NCBI GenBank assembly: GCA_029449245.1
Contig: JANATF010000002.1
Span: 1,550,001 to 1,614,000, forward strand
DNA: 64,000 nt
Direction of reading: 5' to 3'
Origin: Mortierella alpina
Lineage: Eukaryota > Mortierellomycota > Mortierellomycetes > Mortierellales > Mortierellaceae
In this document: positions 33,890 to 45,175 of the stretch, one piece after another
How the letters are laid out: each line of letters starts with the position of its first letter
Numbering within the stretch: position 1 is the first letter of the stretch
Notes under the pieces: generated by a model
The model's input: the letters and a program-made list of their open reading frames with translations, nothing else
Told to the model about the DNA's origin: nothing
The model's database searches: none
Translations under genes and position numbers: made by a program

Positions 33890-34709
33890 CTATTCTTGTT
33901 AAAATACCCTTGCGAGAAAATCCGAGTACCCGCGTCAGTCGCTGCCGACGTCGCTCACATATTCGTCCGTTACCTGGAGGAGCAGGCTACAGAGTTGATC
34001 TGGAAGAGCAGATGCACCACTACCGTGGAATGGGAGGAGAGTCAGCATAGCTTCTGAGTGAGAGTCATAATGCTAAACCCTTCGGTTGGACCCTGTTCCT
34101 GCAGATACTCGACCACTGGTTTGCGGTCGATGTCCAATCCCTGGCGTGCCTGATCTCGCGGGAGCGCAAAAGCCCGGAAAGATTGTTGAAAGTTTGGTTC
34201 ATCGAAGGCTGGTCTGTCTTCGTACCCATTGGATGACTGCTGCAGCTTGCTCGACACGAGCGTCTATTCATATGTTTTGAAAAAACAGCCAGCGCTGTGC
34301 GAAGTCAAAGTGAGGCAAGAAGTTCACTGCAGTCCTGCACTTGATTTCCCCAACTGCATTGGATCGAGTTGATCCATATCCAACAGCTGATACTATCGAG
34401 TGCGCTCACAGGTAAAAGTTCCGTACCTTGTAGTAGTCAGCCCGTATTCTCATTGCGCGTTTGCGTGCGCTTCTCTCCTTTCACGGTCCTCTCTCTCTCA
34501 CACACACCGCACTCCGCCTTCCCTGTCCAACCTATGCACGCGTTGTGCAAAAACTGGCCTTGTTCGAGCTATGAGCCAGAACCAAAGTGAACACATTTTT
34601 TTTTTTCATGTAGAAAAATTCATACATCCACTTGGACTACATAGCGCGGGGATCTTTGTTTTCACTTTTCACTCGCCCACTTTCTCTCCCTCTTCTTATT
34701 TATTTTCAA
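33890..34709. other. Intergenic region without a supported gene
   Basis: This is the sequence between the SINE and the 3' end of the phosphatase gene. Two overlapping minus-strand frames near 34042-34271 have coding-like composition but no recognisable family. The right part includes CT-rich sequence (about 34470-34500). Confidence 0.4.
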
Positions 34710-37700
34710 TCAGTTCCCAATATAAAACATGTTCAGGTTGTGCACCTCTCTGGCGATTCCAGGCCAGCCCATGGGGTCAAACTGGCCCCGAAGCCGTTGC
34801 TCCCATTGAAGCAGCTCGTACATGAACAAAAGGTTGGGCTGTATGATGACGCTCAGTCGTCGGGCACGGACCATCAGGTACGCATCCACGAGCGAAAGGT
34901 GGTAGTGAGCCATCAGATAGGCAATCACGATCGTCGCTGATCTGGACACACCCACACGGCAGTGAATGAGCACTCGAGAATTGGATCTTCTCGCTTCGTC
35001 TATATATATAACAATATAGAAAGGAGAGACTTGCGTATTAGGTTTTCAAGTTCGACTTCAGCTATGGTTATGGTGCCCTGACAAATGAACAGTGTCCGCA
35101 AAGACTTTTTACCAACGAAATCGACACAGGTCTCGATATGTTTCCAGAGTGAATCGACTCCGTTATCAAACATGTCATCCACCAATTTGACCATAAATCC
35201 CGTGTTGCTGTTGCTGGTGTTCTTTCCCTTGACAGCATCGTTGTTGTTGTTACCCTCGTTGTTCACAGAAGGCAACTCTGCGTCCAAAAGACCATGGGCT
35301 TCCTCGCCCACACTGAGGACGTACTTGATCCCTAGACTCTTGAGCAATCCTGGGTTAGATGCATGGGCCAGGTTTCCCAGGTAGAGAAAGGGCAAGATCC
35401 TTGAGGGGAACGAGCCCTCAAACTCGGGATGGTAAAACCATTCAAATTTGTCTTCGTGTCCTGATTGGACAAACGGCCGTTGAATCGCCAGCTCCTGATC
35501 CCGATCTGGCATGGGCTCGATCCCTTCCATCATTGTCGTCGTCATCTCAGTCATTGTGACCATGGTCGTGTCCGTGTCGTTGGAGGACGTGGCTGAAAAA
35601 CTGGACGGGGTCGGGTTCCCGTCTTCGTCCTTAAGCTGTGATTCTTCCGATGGCTGTTCTGACGACTGCTCCTGAGATGGTTGATTCGACATGTTCAATA
35701 GGGAAGCAAAGAACGTTGAAGAGTATGAGGACATGGAGGACGACAAGGACGAAACCCCAGAAGTCGGTGTTGAACTCGACATCCCGTCTTGAGCCTCCTC
35801 TGAGGTGGATGGGACTGCAGAGTTGGCTGTCGAGGTCACCGTAGTTGTCGATCCAACCTCCATTGATCCCGGTACTGTTGCTGCCGCTGCTGCTCGCAAT
35901 TTCGCAGACGCGTCGCGCTCGGTGCTTTCCAGCAGGATCCGATGCCACACCTGGCTCTCAACCTCGAGCATCACAATGGCATCATTGGGGTATACAAAAA
36001 AGCTGCGTCCTAGTTCCGTCTGCAATTTGACATAGGCCTCCGCGAGAGAGAGCTCATAGTGGATCATCACGACACAGAGCGCCAAAAGTGCTGTTTCCGT
36101 GTAGCCATCCACGCAGTGAATCAAAACTTGATGGTGTTGTTGTTGTTCTTGTTGTTGCTGAGCTGGCGAGGAGGTCGACTTCTTGGGTGCAGTGACTGAC
36201 TGGATGAAAAAGGCCATGTTGAGCAAGTGGTTGATATGGCTTTGGAGGGTCGCGTTGGACACCTGAGAGTGCCTACGCACTAAGTCTGCAGCCGTTGCCC
36301 TGCGCATCGCATGCGTCGACTGTACATCCACATGAGAAGGTCGTGCAAAACTGGACAGTGACGAGGTTGAGGGTGGGAACATATCCGGACTGAGACCAGC
36401 AGCAAGAGTTCCCAAGCACTCTAGATGGAAAATTTCTTTGGCCGAGAGCGGTGCAGGCGATACTTGGACGTTGTTTCTAATGCGGTCGAGCGTGAGTGTT
36501 GTGGGAAAATTGGCTCCTGAACGGCACTCAACGCAGATGGAGGGTTGGAAGTTGGCATGGTCGTTGAAGGAGGGAGGTGTGAGAGGCGGATATTCGGACT
36601 CGTCCGGTGGTGGGGTATTGGGTATAGCGGACGACTTTTCCTGAGCGAGGGTGTTGGGTATAGAGGCAAGTGGTGAGAAAAAGTAGGACGAGAAGGAGGA
36701 TCCTGGGGAGACAGGCGTTGCCAGTGAGTTTGCGCCTGTGTTGGTGAGAGGAACGTCCAAGTTGTTTCCAAGCTATGGTGGCCAGAGCGAGAGATACAGA
36801 TGTTAACAGGGTTAGATGCGAGATGCAGGTACTTTACGCGCGTTGATTAAGGTTGTCATCGGATCGCGTGTCCTGAAAGATGATTGGTCAGGGCGATGCT
36901 ACATCTCTCTTCGTGCTCAAACACTTAGCAGTTGCGTGGAGCATCACAACATAAACACAGAGGGTACAACGCGCCAACAGCAGGAGCACCCACAAAAAGC
37001 ACATGGCACGACGGGAACACAGGGATACAACAGCAAATGGAATAAAACAAATTCAACTTTTGCAATGCAGCTGCGTCCGTGTCCAACTGTAAACCTGATT
37101 TCACGCCAGGTATCTCCAGTATTTCCGATGCCACCGCTCGCCCTTTCCTTTGTCTCTCTTTTTCTTTCTTCTTCCTGGATGCGTGGGTGAACCATTGGGA
37201 AACGAGGTGGTTATGGGAGGAAAAAACCAAACTTACCCATATACCGGGTGCAATCTCTGAGGCGCGTGTCAACAGCGACATTTGCTCCCGCTCCTGCTCC
37301 CAAAAATCGACCTTGTTCTTTCCCACCTTGCCAGTGCTTGAGATCGACACCATTTCAGGGTATTTGGCCTCGAACGCCGCAAACGTATCTATAGGGGCGG
37401 TTCAAGAGATTCATGGGAGGAATATGGGGTTAGCATCCGGTTGTCGTATCATAACAGTAGCATCTCCATCTCACCATCTCCATTCTCTCTCTCTCGCTGT
37501 CTCTCTCTCTCTCTCTCACTTACTCTCTCTCTCTCACTCTCTGGTTCGCACTCTCCTTCTCTCATCATCTGTTCTTGCCAGCACGTTGCCGCACCTTCGC
37601 CTTTCCTTTTGCGTCGAAAGGATTCATGCAAAGACCCAATATTTCCTTGTGATACCTCCCGTCCGTGTTTTAGTGCCATTTCCCTTTTTTTTTTGTTTGC

Positions 37701-39121
37701 TCCTCCCTTGTCCTCCCAGTTTACGCCCTGCCCTTTTTTTTTCCGCCAGACCGCGTGGCTCTTGTGGACACGCCTTTATATCTTGATCTAGTCTTTTTTC
37801 TATTCCCGCTCTCCCAACGACCCATGCCTTTTGCATCTTGGTCTGGCTTATTGGTTCATTTACGACATCCAAGGCATGTCCATCTCTAATCCACGATGAG
37901 TTGTGTGGAGCCGTCGGGAATCATTCATCTCTTGCGCTGTGCTCTCATGCCCATATCACGCACACACATACACTCAGATATACAAGATATTGTTTTTTCT
38001 TCTTCACATCTCCCTCAGAACATACCTATTAGGACAAGGGTCTGTCGCCTGGACTCGATAGTCACCTGCTGAGGGTGCAACTCCCGCATCGTTCGCCAGA
38101 CCTCATCCTGCGCGACCGAGATCAATTTGGCAAGCTGCAGGAGGTTCAGGTCCTGTTCTCCTTCTTTCGCATAGATAACAATGTCGGATAGGAGAGCATA
38201 GCGAGGGACTTGGATCTTGAAGTTTCGAATGTTGATTCCTTCGCTCAGTGAGTTAATAAACGACGCCTGAAGTCCTCCTCGCGCTTGGTTGTTGTTGTAT
38301 GGATGGCGGTTGTCGCTATTGTTATTGACAGTATTACTTTGGCTGGTGGGATGGTTGAATGATGACGAGATGGTTGACGAAAGTGAGGAGGAGGAGAGAG
38401 AGCCGGAACCCACAGAGTCGTCAGAGATGTCGGCCCACTCGGACGAGGTCGTTTCTGTGAACGGGTGCTGCTGCTGCTGCTCCTGAGCATGATCGGGTTG
38501 TTGCTGTTCATGCGCACCAGTGGATGCACAGGTCGAGGCGGCGGCAGAGTACTGGTGGAGCATCTGGGGGTGGTTGTTGATATCGTAATTAGTGTTCGTG
38601 TATCCTTCGGCCGTGTGGTGGTTGTTCGCCACAGAGTTCCTGGCAGCGGATTGGGCATCGACGGTGGTTCGCTGAAGAATTTCAGATGGGCTCACAGATC
38701 CCACGAGGCGTCCCGTGTCGAGGTCACTCGCATGTATCAGCATCAGCCCCCGGTGCCCTGGGAGCGGCAGTCGGGGGTTCGCCTGGTCGCCAGGGGGCTC
38801 TGACTCCATGGCCAGGCCCGAGAACGGGTAGGGCTCGAGGCCAAAGAAGTAGTTTTGAGGACTGCTCGAGCCATCGACGCCGTGCAGCCACGGAAACATG
38901 GCCTCAGAGGGCAAGGGGGTGGCGATAAACCTTTGGTGGAGTTGAAATAGTTGGTCGGCATTGATGGCTCGGATAGGAGGCTGGGTATTGATGAGAGGGT
39001 AGGAGAGCACTGCAGGGCCTGCTGGAGAGGCGGAATCCGAGGGTGTTGGGGCGGATGGGAATGGCGCGGCGGTGATGATGGTGCCAGGCTGACCTTCCAA
39101 GGGGATGGCCGTTGCGACCAT
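34710..39121 (-). CDS. PPS1: PPS1-type dual-specificity protein phosphatase
   Basis: It dephosphorylates phospho-Tyr/Ser/Thr; the yeast relative acts in cell-cycle (S-phase) control. Exons, in order of transcription: 39121-38026, 37388-37237, 36772-35113, 34999-34710, giving 1065 aa. Family continuity fixes all junctions: IQVPRYALLSDIVIY, then LVLI-DTFAAFEAKYPE, then FWEQEREQMSLLTRASEI, then APGIW-LGNNLD. The active site is IHCRVGVSRS, with nucleophile C983 and Arg R989. An upstream second phosphatase-like segment has HCVDGYTET: C636 is kept, but the CX5R arginine position is E642, so it is probably inactive, as in other PPS1 proteins. Ser/Thr- and Gln-rich linkers separate the parts. The ATG at 39121 has a good context; an in-frame ATG at 39421 would add a Pro/Ser-rich leader and is less likely. 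Confidence 0.92.
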
Positions 39122-41059
39122 GGTGTGTTTTTTTGTTCTTGGCTCGAATGATCGTTTTTTCTCTCGGTGCTCAAAGGAAGTTGATGAGCACACGCAAACA
39201 AAAACGCGTGAGGGTGGAGAGGGCGTTGCGAGTGATGGAGGGGGAGTGATGGTCAGATGTGCGCAGGGCGGGAATGGAGGGATGGAGGAAGAGGAAGGCG
39301 AGAGGCGGATGGGACGGGCACAAGGGGACACATAAACGGCCTTTTGGGGCTGGGAGGACGCTGTTTCTCTTCTGGATGTCTTTGGCAGCGCCTCACTCTC
39401 GACTATCTCGTCCACATCCATCTACAACAAACAATGCAGCCCTCGTTCCCCTTGGTTGCATTGTTGTGGGTGTTCTTCTCTCCTCCTCCTCGACTTTCTC
39501 TTCCTCTTCCTCTTCCTCTTCCTTCTCACCCATCTCGCCCGCGCTTGGTCGAGTTACTCAGCGGGGGTGTGCACAAACAGAACACACAAAACACAGGGAA
39601 AAATACAACAATGCAAGCCCATCTATGAGCTCTCGCAAAGGCACGGCAGGAGAATAGCAGGAATCATCTCTCTCCTTTCTGCTCTCCTTCTCCCTCCCTT
39701 TTCTCATCTTCCCGCAGAAGCGATGCGTCCTGTACAGTGCAGTGCATGTCGTGATGACATCCAGCATCCTTTTGCAGCTGCATTCATCTATTGCCGCCCT
39801 TCTACTCTCGTACATGCATATGGCAAGATGGCACATGCCACATGGATGCGGGCAGCGGTCTGCACTGACTGCACTGACCCGTTAACACGATGATCGCAGG
39901 TGCTCTTTCCCCCCCATCAAAGCCCCTGCACTTCAGTTACCTAACGTTCGACGTGCGACAGAACCAAAAAATAAACAACTTTGAGTTTGGTACTTCAGCT
40001 CCAGCAAAGATGCTCCCCCATCCATGTGGCGACGAGAGCTGATTGGACAGACTCCGTCAACAGAGACGTGTGGTCTGAATGGGCCAATCAGCGGTCCCGT
40101 TCAGGCGCTCCCCGCTCTTCTATTGGAGACACATCAGTCACTCCCTCGTCTTGAGAGGTATTGCACCTCATACCATAGAACAAGCAAATAGCTAGAGCAT
40201 GGCTAGGCTGGTGTGTAACGACCCTGTAAAATTAAATTTGTAATGGGAGTATGAGAGTGAGATGTGTGTGTGAGTGTGTGTATGTGAGAGTGTGTGCGTG
40301 AGAGAGGGAAAAAGAGAGAGAAGGAAAGAAAGAAAGAGAGAGCAAAAAAAAAAGAAACGAGAACAAGGAAAGATTGGAAATGAAGGCGAGTAGGAAAGTT
40401 AGGTAGTCCATGTAGAGAGGAGAGATGGGGGAGAAGAGGCGTCGAGAAGTGAAAGAGAAGATGAAGTGTGGTAGGCCAGGGTAAGGCATTCATTGAAGAT
40501 CATCGCGATGGGCCACAGCATGGAAGATCCCTGCACTGCACGCAGGATGCTTGCAGATGCATCATTATGTCAATTAAGCAGAATCCTTGATGCAGCAAGA
40601 CGATGAAAATGTCTACTGTTTTTGATGGCCTTGCAAAACGGCCGAGTGAGTCAGTGGTGATACAAAGGAGACCCGCCCCTTCGGCCGTAGTCGCGGACAC
40701 CGTGATGTAGTCTATGTACCTGAGGACAGGTAAGGTTTTTTTTTGGTCTCTGTGGATAACGGATGCGGGGACACTAAAGAAAAAAAAAGGCGAGAGCGAG
40801 CGAGGGTGGGAGAGTACGAGTCGCCTGCCATTTTAAGAAATTTCCCACGGAAGTGCCATGGATTAGGTTGGTCGAGGCTACCACGGCACGGAGGGGCAGG
40901 CGACGAGGGGGCGGACGTAGTCCTTGCCTTGTAGTCAGAGGAAAGTGCTCCAGTGTCTAACGCAGCAGAGGTGTCCAGTCCAACCCGGGTGCGTGAATAA
41001 GAAAAACGAAAGAGAAAAAACAGAAACAATGAATCGCTACGGTACAGGTGGGGTTGGGG
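39122..41059. other. Divergent intergenic region between PPS1 and ALDH7
   Basis: This 1.9-kb stretch has no convincing gene. It holds CT-rich tracts (about 39480-39530), three CCAAT-box motifs within 90 bp (40042, 40084, 40122), and a TG/GA simple-repeat tract at about 40244-40350. Upstream regulatory sequence for both flanking genes is likely. Confidence 0.5.
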
Positions 41060-41067
41060 TATAAAAG
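41060..41067 (+). promoter_or_regulatory. TATA box upstream of ALDH7
   Basis: TATAAAAG lies about 190 bp upstream of the ATG at 41251 and is followed by a C/T-rich leader. This is the clearest TATA match in the window and fits a strongly expressed gene. Confidence 0.55.
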
Positions 41068-41250
41068 GAACACCTCGCTTTGTCTCCCCCCCCTTTTCTT
41101 TTTCTTCTCCTTCATCCTCCTTCATCCTCCACCACCTCGTTCCTCCTCACCCCACTCTTTCCTTTGTACAGCTCATCTCGACATTGTATTTCCATCTCAT
41201 TTCCAATCTAGTTGCCTTGCTTCATTTCACACATCACACATCAATCTATA

Positions 41251-43103
41251 ATGTCTTCAAGATTGCTCAGCCGTCTTTCTCAGAACAGGACCTCGGTCCT
41301 GCGCTCTGCCGCCTCCAGGTCTGCAATCCGATCCATGACCGTCCTCAACTACTCTTCCTCTTCACAAATCTCGCCAAAGTACAAAGCCATCTTTGAGCAG
41401 CTGGACCTCCAGTTTGACAACAAGGGTGTCTTCAACGGCACCTGGGGCGGTTCCGGTCCCATTGTCGACTCTGTCAGCCCTGCCGATGGATCCGTCATTG
41501 GACGTGTCCAGACTGTAAGCATTTTTGTCTTTGAAACGCCCATCAGAGCGAGGTATCGATGTGTGTCCCGCATGATACTGACTTTTTGTCCTTTTATTTG
41601 ATCACCTTGGTATTCATAGGGAACTGTCGAGGAGCTCAACGAGACCCTGAAGAAGATGGAGGACATCAAGGTCATGTGGCGCGAGACCCCTGCCCCCAAG
41701 CGCGGAGAGATTGTCCGCCAGATGCGTGATGCCCTGAACGAGAAGCTGGAGCCTCTCGGTGCCCTGGTCTCGCTCGAGATGGGCAAGATCTTGCCTGAGG
41801 GCAAGGGTGAGGTCCAAGAGTACATTGATATCTGCGACTTTGCTCTCGGCCTTGGCAGGTCTCTTAACGGAAAGGTCGTCCCTAGCGAGCGTCCTGGACA
41901 CTTTATGATTGAGCAGTGGAATCCCATTGGAACCGTCGGTGTCATCTCTGCCTTCAACTTCCCCGTCGCCGTCTATGGTGAGTTGCCTCTACAAGACTAG
42001 CTGAGCATGACGTGCAAGTCGCTGAACAAAGTGGATCTCTGACCCTCTCTTTTTCTTCTCTGTCCATCTCTCCTCATGGTGCCATTTTAGGCTGGAACTC
42101 GGCTATTGCCCTGGTCTGCGGTAACCCTGTCGTCTGGAAGGGTGCACCCACTACCAACTTGTCGTCCATTGCTGTGACCAAGATCTTGGAGAAGGTCCTT
42201 GTCAAGAACGGCCTTCCTGGTGCCCTCTGCTCCTTGGTCGCTGGAGGAGCTGATGTCGGTCAGTCCATGGTCGAGGATGAGCGCGTCAAGCTCTTGTCCT
42301 TCACCGGTTCCACCGCCGTCGGTCGCAAGGTCGGCGAGACCGTTGCTAAGCGCTTCGGAAAGTCGCTGTTGGAGCTCGGAGGCAACAACGCCATTGTTGT
42401 TATGGACGATGCCGACTTGGATTTGGCCCTCCGCTCAGTCCTGTTTGCTGCCGTCGGCACTGCTGGCCAGCGCTGCACAACCACCCGCCGCCTGCTCTTG
42501 CACGAGAAGATCCACGACGAGTTCATTGAGAAGCTGGTCAAGGCCTACCAGACCATTCGCATCGGCGATCCCTTGGAGGCTGGTACCCTCTGCGGACCCC
42601 TTCACACCAAGGCCGCGGTTGAGCACTACAAGAAGGGTATTGAGGCTGTCAAGGCCCAGGGAGGCAAGATCCTCACTGGAGGCAAAGTTTTGGACCGCCC
42701 CGGAAACTATGTTGTCCCCACCATCACCAGCATCAGCCCTGATGCCGATGTTGTCCAGAACGAGATCTTTGTCCCTATCCTGCACACCATGAAGGTCAAG
42801 AGCTTTGAGCATGCTGTCGAGATCAACAACTCTGTCAAGCAGGGTTTGTCCTCGTCCCTGTTCACCCGCAACCCCGAGTACCTCTTCAAGTGGGTCGGAC
42901 CCTCGGGATCTGACTGTGGTATTGCCAACATCAACCTTCCCTCAAGCGGAGCCGAGATTGGCTGTGCCTTTGGAGGCGAGAAGGAGACTGGTGGCGGACG
43001 CGAGTCTGGATCGGATGCCTGGAAGCAGTATATGCGTCGCAGCACCTGTGTCATCAACTACACCGGCCAGCTCCCCCTTGCCCAGGGCATCAAGTTTGAG
43101 TAA
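41251..43103 (+). CDS. ALDH7 family aldehyde dehydrogenase (antiquitin type), probably mitochondrial
   Basis: The animal and plant relatives oxidise alpha-aminoadipate semialdehyde (lysine breakdown) and other aldehydes with NAD+. Exons 41251-41514, 41620-41977 and 42091-43103 give 544 aa. Residues 1-29 are Arg/Ser-rich without acidic residues, as in a mitochondrial presequence. The catalytic cysteine is C336 in [11 protein letters not shown], and the general base is E302 in [11 protein letters not shown]-site motifs [14 protein letters not shown] (read across intron 2) and [11 protein letters not shown] are present. The C-terminal [23 protein letters not shown] block is diagnostic of ALDH7. 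Whether the fungal enzyme serves lysine metabolism or aldehyde detoxification is inference. Confidence 0.93.
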
Positions 43104-43364
43104 ACATTCCGCACCTTTCTTTTCCACTGTAGATCATTTTCGTAAATATAAACCATTGCTTCGCTTGTATATATCTCATCTTTCTTGCCAGCTTTGTTGT
43201 CGAAAGAACACGGTCCACAGCAGCTTGGAATAGACTCGTGTAAATCACCTGAGATAAGCAGTCTCGCGATTCTGATGCTTGTGAAAATAATAACAACCTT
43301 TTCTTTTTTTCATGCTTAATCGCACACCTCCTCTCTTCTCCCCGACATCACCTTTTCCGCCGCC

Positions 43365-45175
43365 ATGGTCAACTACTTCCTCTACGAGAGCTCCTCAGGG
43401 TATGCTCTGTTCGAGCGCCTAGAGTCAGAGGAGATTGGCTCCAAGCTTGCTGATGTTGTTGCGGCTGCCACGGACCTCACCAAGTTTGGCAAGGTGGTCA
43501 AGCTCAAGTCCTTTGCCCCCTTCAAGAGCGCTGCCCACGCCCTGGAAAACATGAACGACGTCTCTGAGGGTAACGTATTTGTGGATCATCGGTTGCATTT
43601 ATGACCGTGGAGTGTGTCTGCCTCGTTTTTGGTTCTCTTTCTTTCTCAAACTGACAATATGTATTTCGTTCCTTGCCTTTGTCGACCATGGTCATCAACC
43701 AATCCTGATAACCGTCATCACCGACTGCTGCATTCACTCAACCTCAACTACAACCACCCTGATAATATGGATGCACATTGATGATCAATCAGGCGTCATG
43801 AACGACCACTTGAAGGCTTTCTTGGAGATGAACCTTCCCAAGCCCGGCAAAAAGTCCAAGGTTGTTTTGGGCGTCACTGAAAAGTCCTTGGCTGGATCGA
43901 TCAAGGAGGGTCTTGGATACGAGTGCGATGCTAGCGAGATCGTTTTGGACCTCGTTCGTGGTGTTCGTCTCTTTGGCGATAAGCTCTTGAAGCAGTTGAA
44001 GGAAGGAGATCTCGAGCGTGCTCAGCTCGGTTTGGGACACAGCTACTCTCGTGGCAAGGTCAAGTTCAACGTTCACCGTTCCGACAACATGATCATGCAG
44101 GCCATTGCTCTCTTGGATCAGATGGACAAGGATGTCAACACATTTGCTATGCGCATCAGGTTCGTGCTGTGCAATCTTCACCACCTGTTATCTTTTTGCG
44201 TGTGTTGTTTCATGAGGTCTGAGTATGATCTAACCTTTTCGAACACATTTTCGAAAACAAACTATCAGAGAGTGGTACTCGTGGCACTTCCCCGAGCTGG
44301 TCAAGATTGTCAACGACAACCACAAGTTTGCCAAGCTTGCAAAGCTCATCAAGAACAAGAGCGATCTTTCTGAGAAGGATTTGGCGGCTCTGGAAGAGAT
44401 CACTGAGGATGCCAGCCAGGCACAGCAGATTTTGGATGCTGCCCGCGCCTCGATGGGTACGGACATTTCCGAGATTGATATGATCAACATTGAGAACTTT
44501 GCCAAGCGTGTGATTGATCTGGTCGACTACAGAAAGAAGTTGCACCAGTACTTGATCTCCAAGATGAACAATGTCGCACCCAACTTGTCGGCGTTGATCG
44601 GTGAGATGGTCGGAGCGCGTCTGATCTCCCACGCTGGTTCGTTGACCAACCTCTCCAAGTACCCTGCCTCGACTGTCCAGATCCTCGGTGCTGAGAAGGC
44701 CCTGTTCCGTGCCCTGAAGACCAAGGGTAACACCCCCAAGTACGGTCTCATTTACCACTCGTCCTTCATTGGCCGTGCAGGTGCCAAGAACAAGGGACGT
44801 ATTTCGCGTTTCGTCGCCAACAAGTGCTCGATTGCCTCGCGTATTGATTGCTTCAGTGAATCGCCCACGACCAAGTTTGGTGAGGCCATGAAGGAGCAGG
44901 TTGAGGAGCGTCTCGAGTTTTACGAGTCTGGCGCCACGCCCTCCAAGAACGCTGATACCATGAAGAGGGTCATTGATCACCTCAAGGACGCTGCTGGTGA
45001 TGATCTGGAGGCGCCTGTCAAGGCAGGCAAGAAGAGAAAGGCGGATGAGGAGGAGGCACCTGCCAAGAAGTCCAAGAAGGAGAAGAGTGATAAGAAGGAG
45101 GACAAGGAGGACAAGAAGGACAAGAAGGAGAAGAAGGAAAAGAAGGACAAGAAGGAGAAGAAGTCCAAGAAGTAA
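43365..45175 (+). CDS. NOP56: NOP56, box C/D snoRNP core protein
   Basis: It acts in the nucleolus with NOP58, fibrillarin and Snu13 to guide rRNA 2'-O-methylation and pre-rRNA processing. Exons 43365-43569, 43793-44159 and 44269-45175 give 492 aa. The N-terminal domain starts [17 protein letters not shown] and includes [22 protein letters not shown], the NOP56 rather than NOP58 form. [18 protein letters not shown] and the coiled-coil region follow. The Nop domain carries [23 protein letters not shown] and [15 protein letters not shown]. The C-terminus is a long Lys/Glu (KKEK/KKDK) tail typical of the family. I looked for intron-encoded C/D snoRNAs and found none that convince. Confidence 0.96.

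Noticed and set aside
34042-34271. Overlapping minus-strand frames of ~70 codons with coding-like sequence
   Set aside because: Could be a fragment of an old gene, but I cannot identify a family or extend it by splicing on either side.
39122-39421. In-frame N-terminal extension of the phosphatase to an ATG at 39421
   Set aside because: The added 100 codons are CT-rich leader-type sequence, and the ATG at 39121 has better context.
43570-44268. Possible box C/D snoRNA in NOP56 introns
   Set aside because: TGATGA occurs only near the 3' end of intron 1, and no properly spaced C and D boxes with a terminal stem were found.
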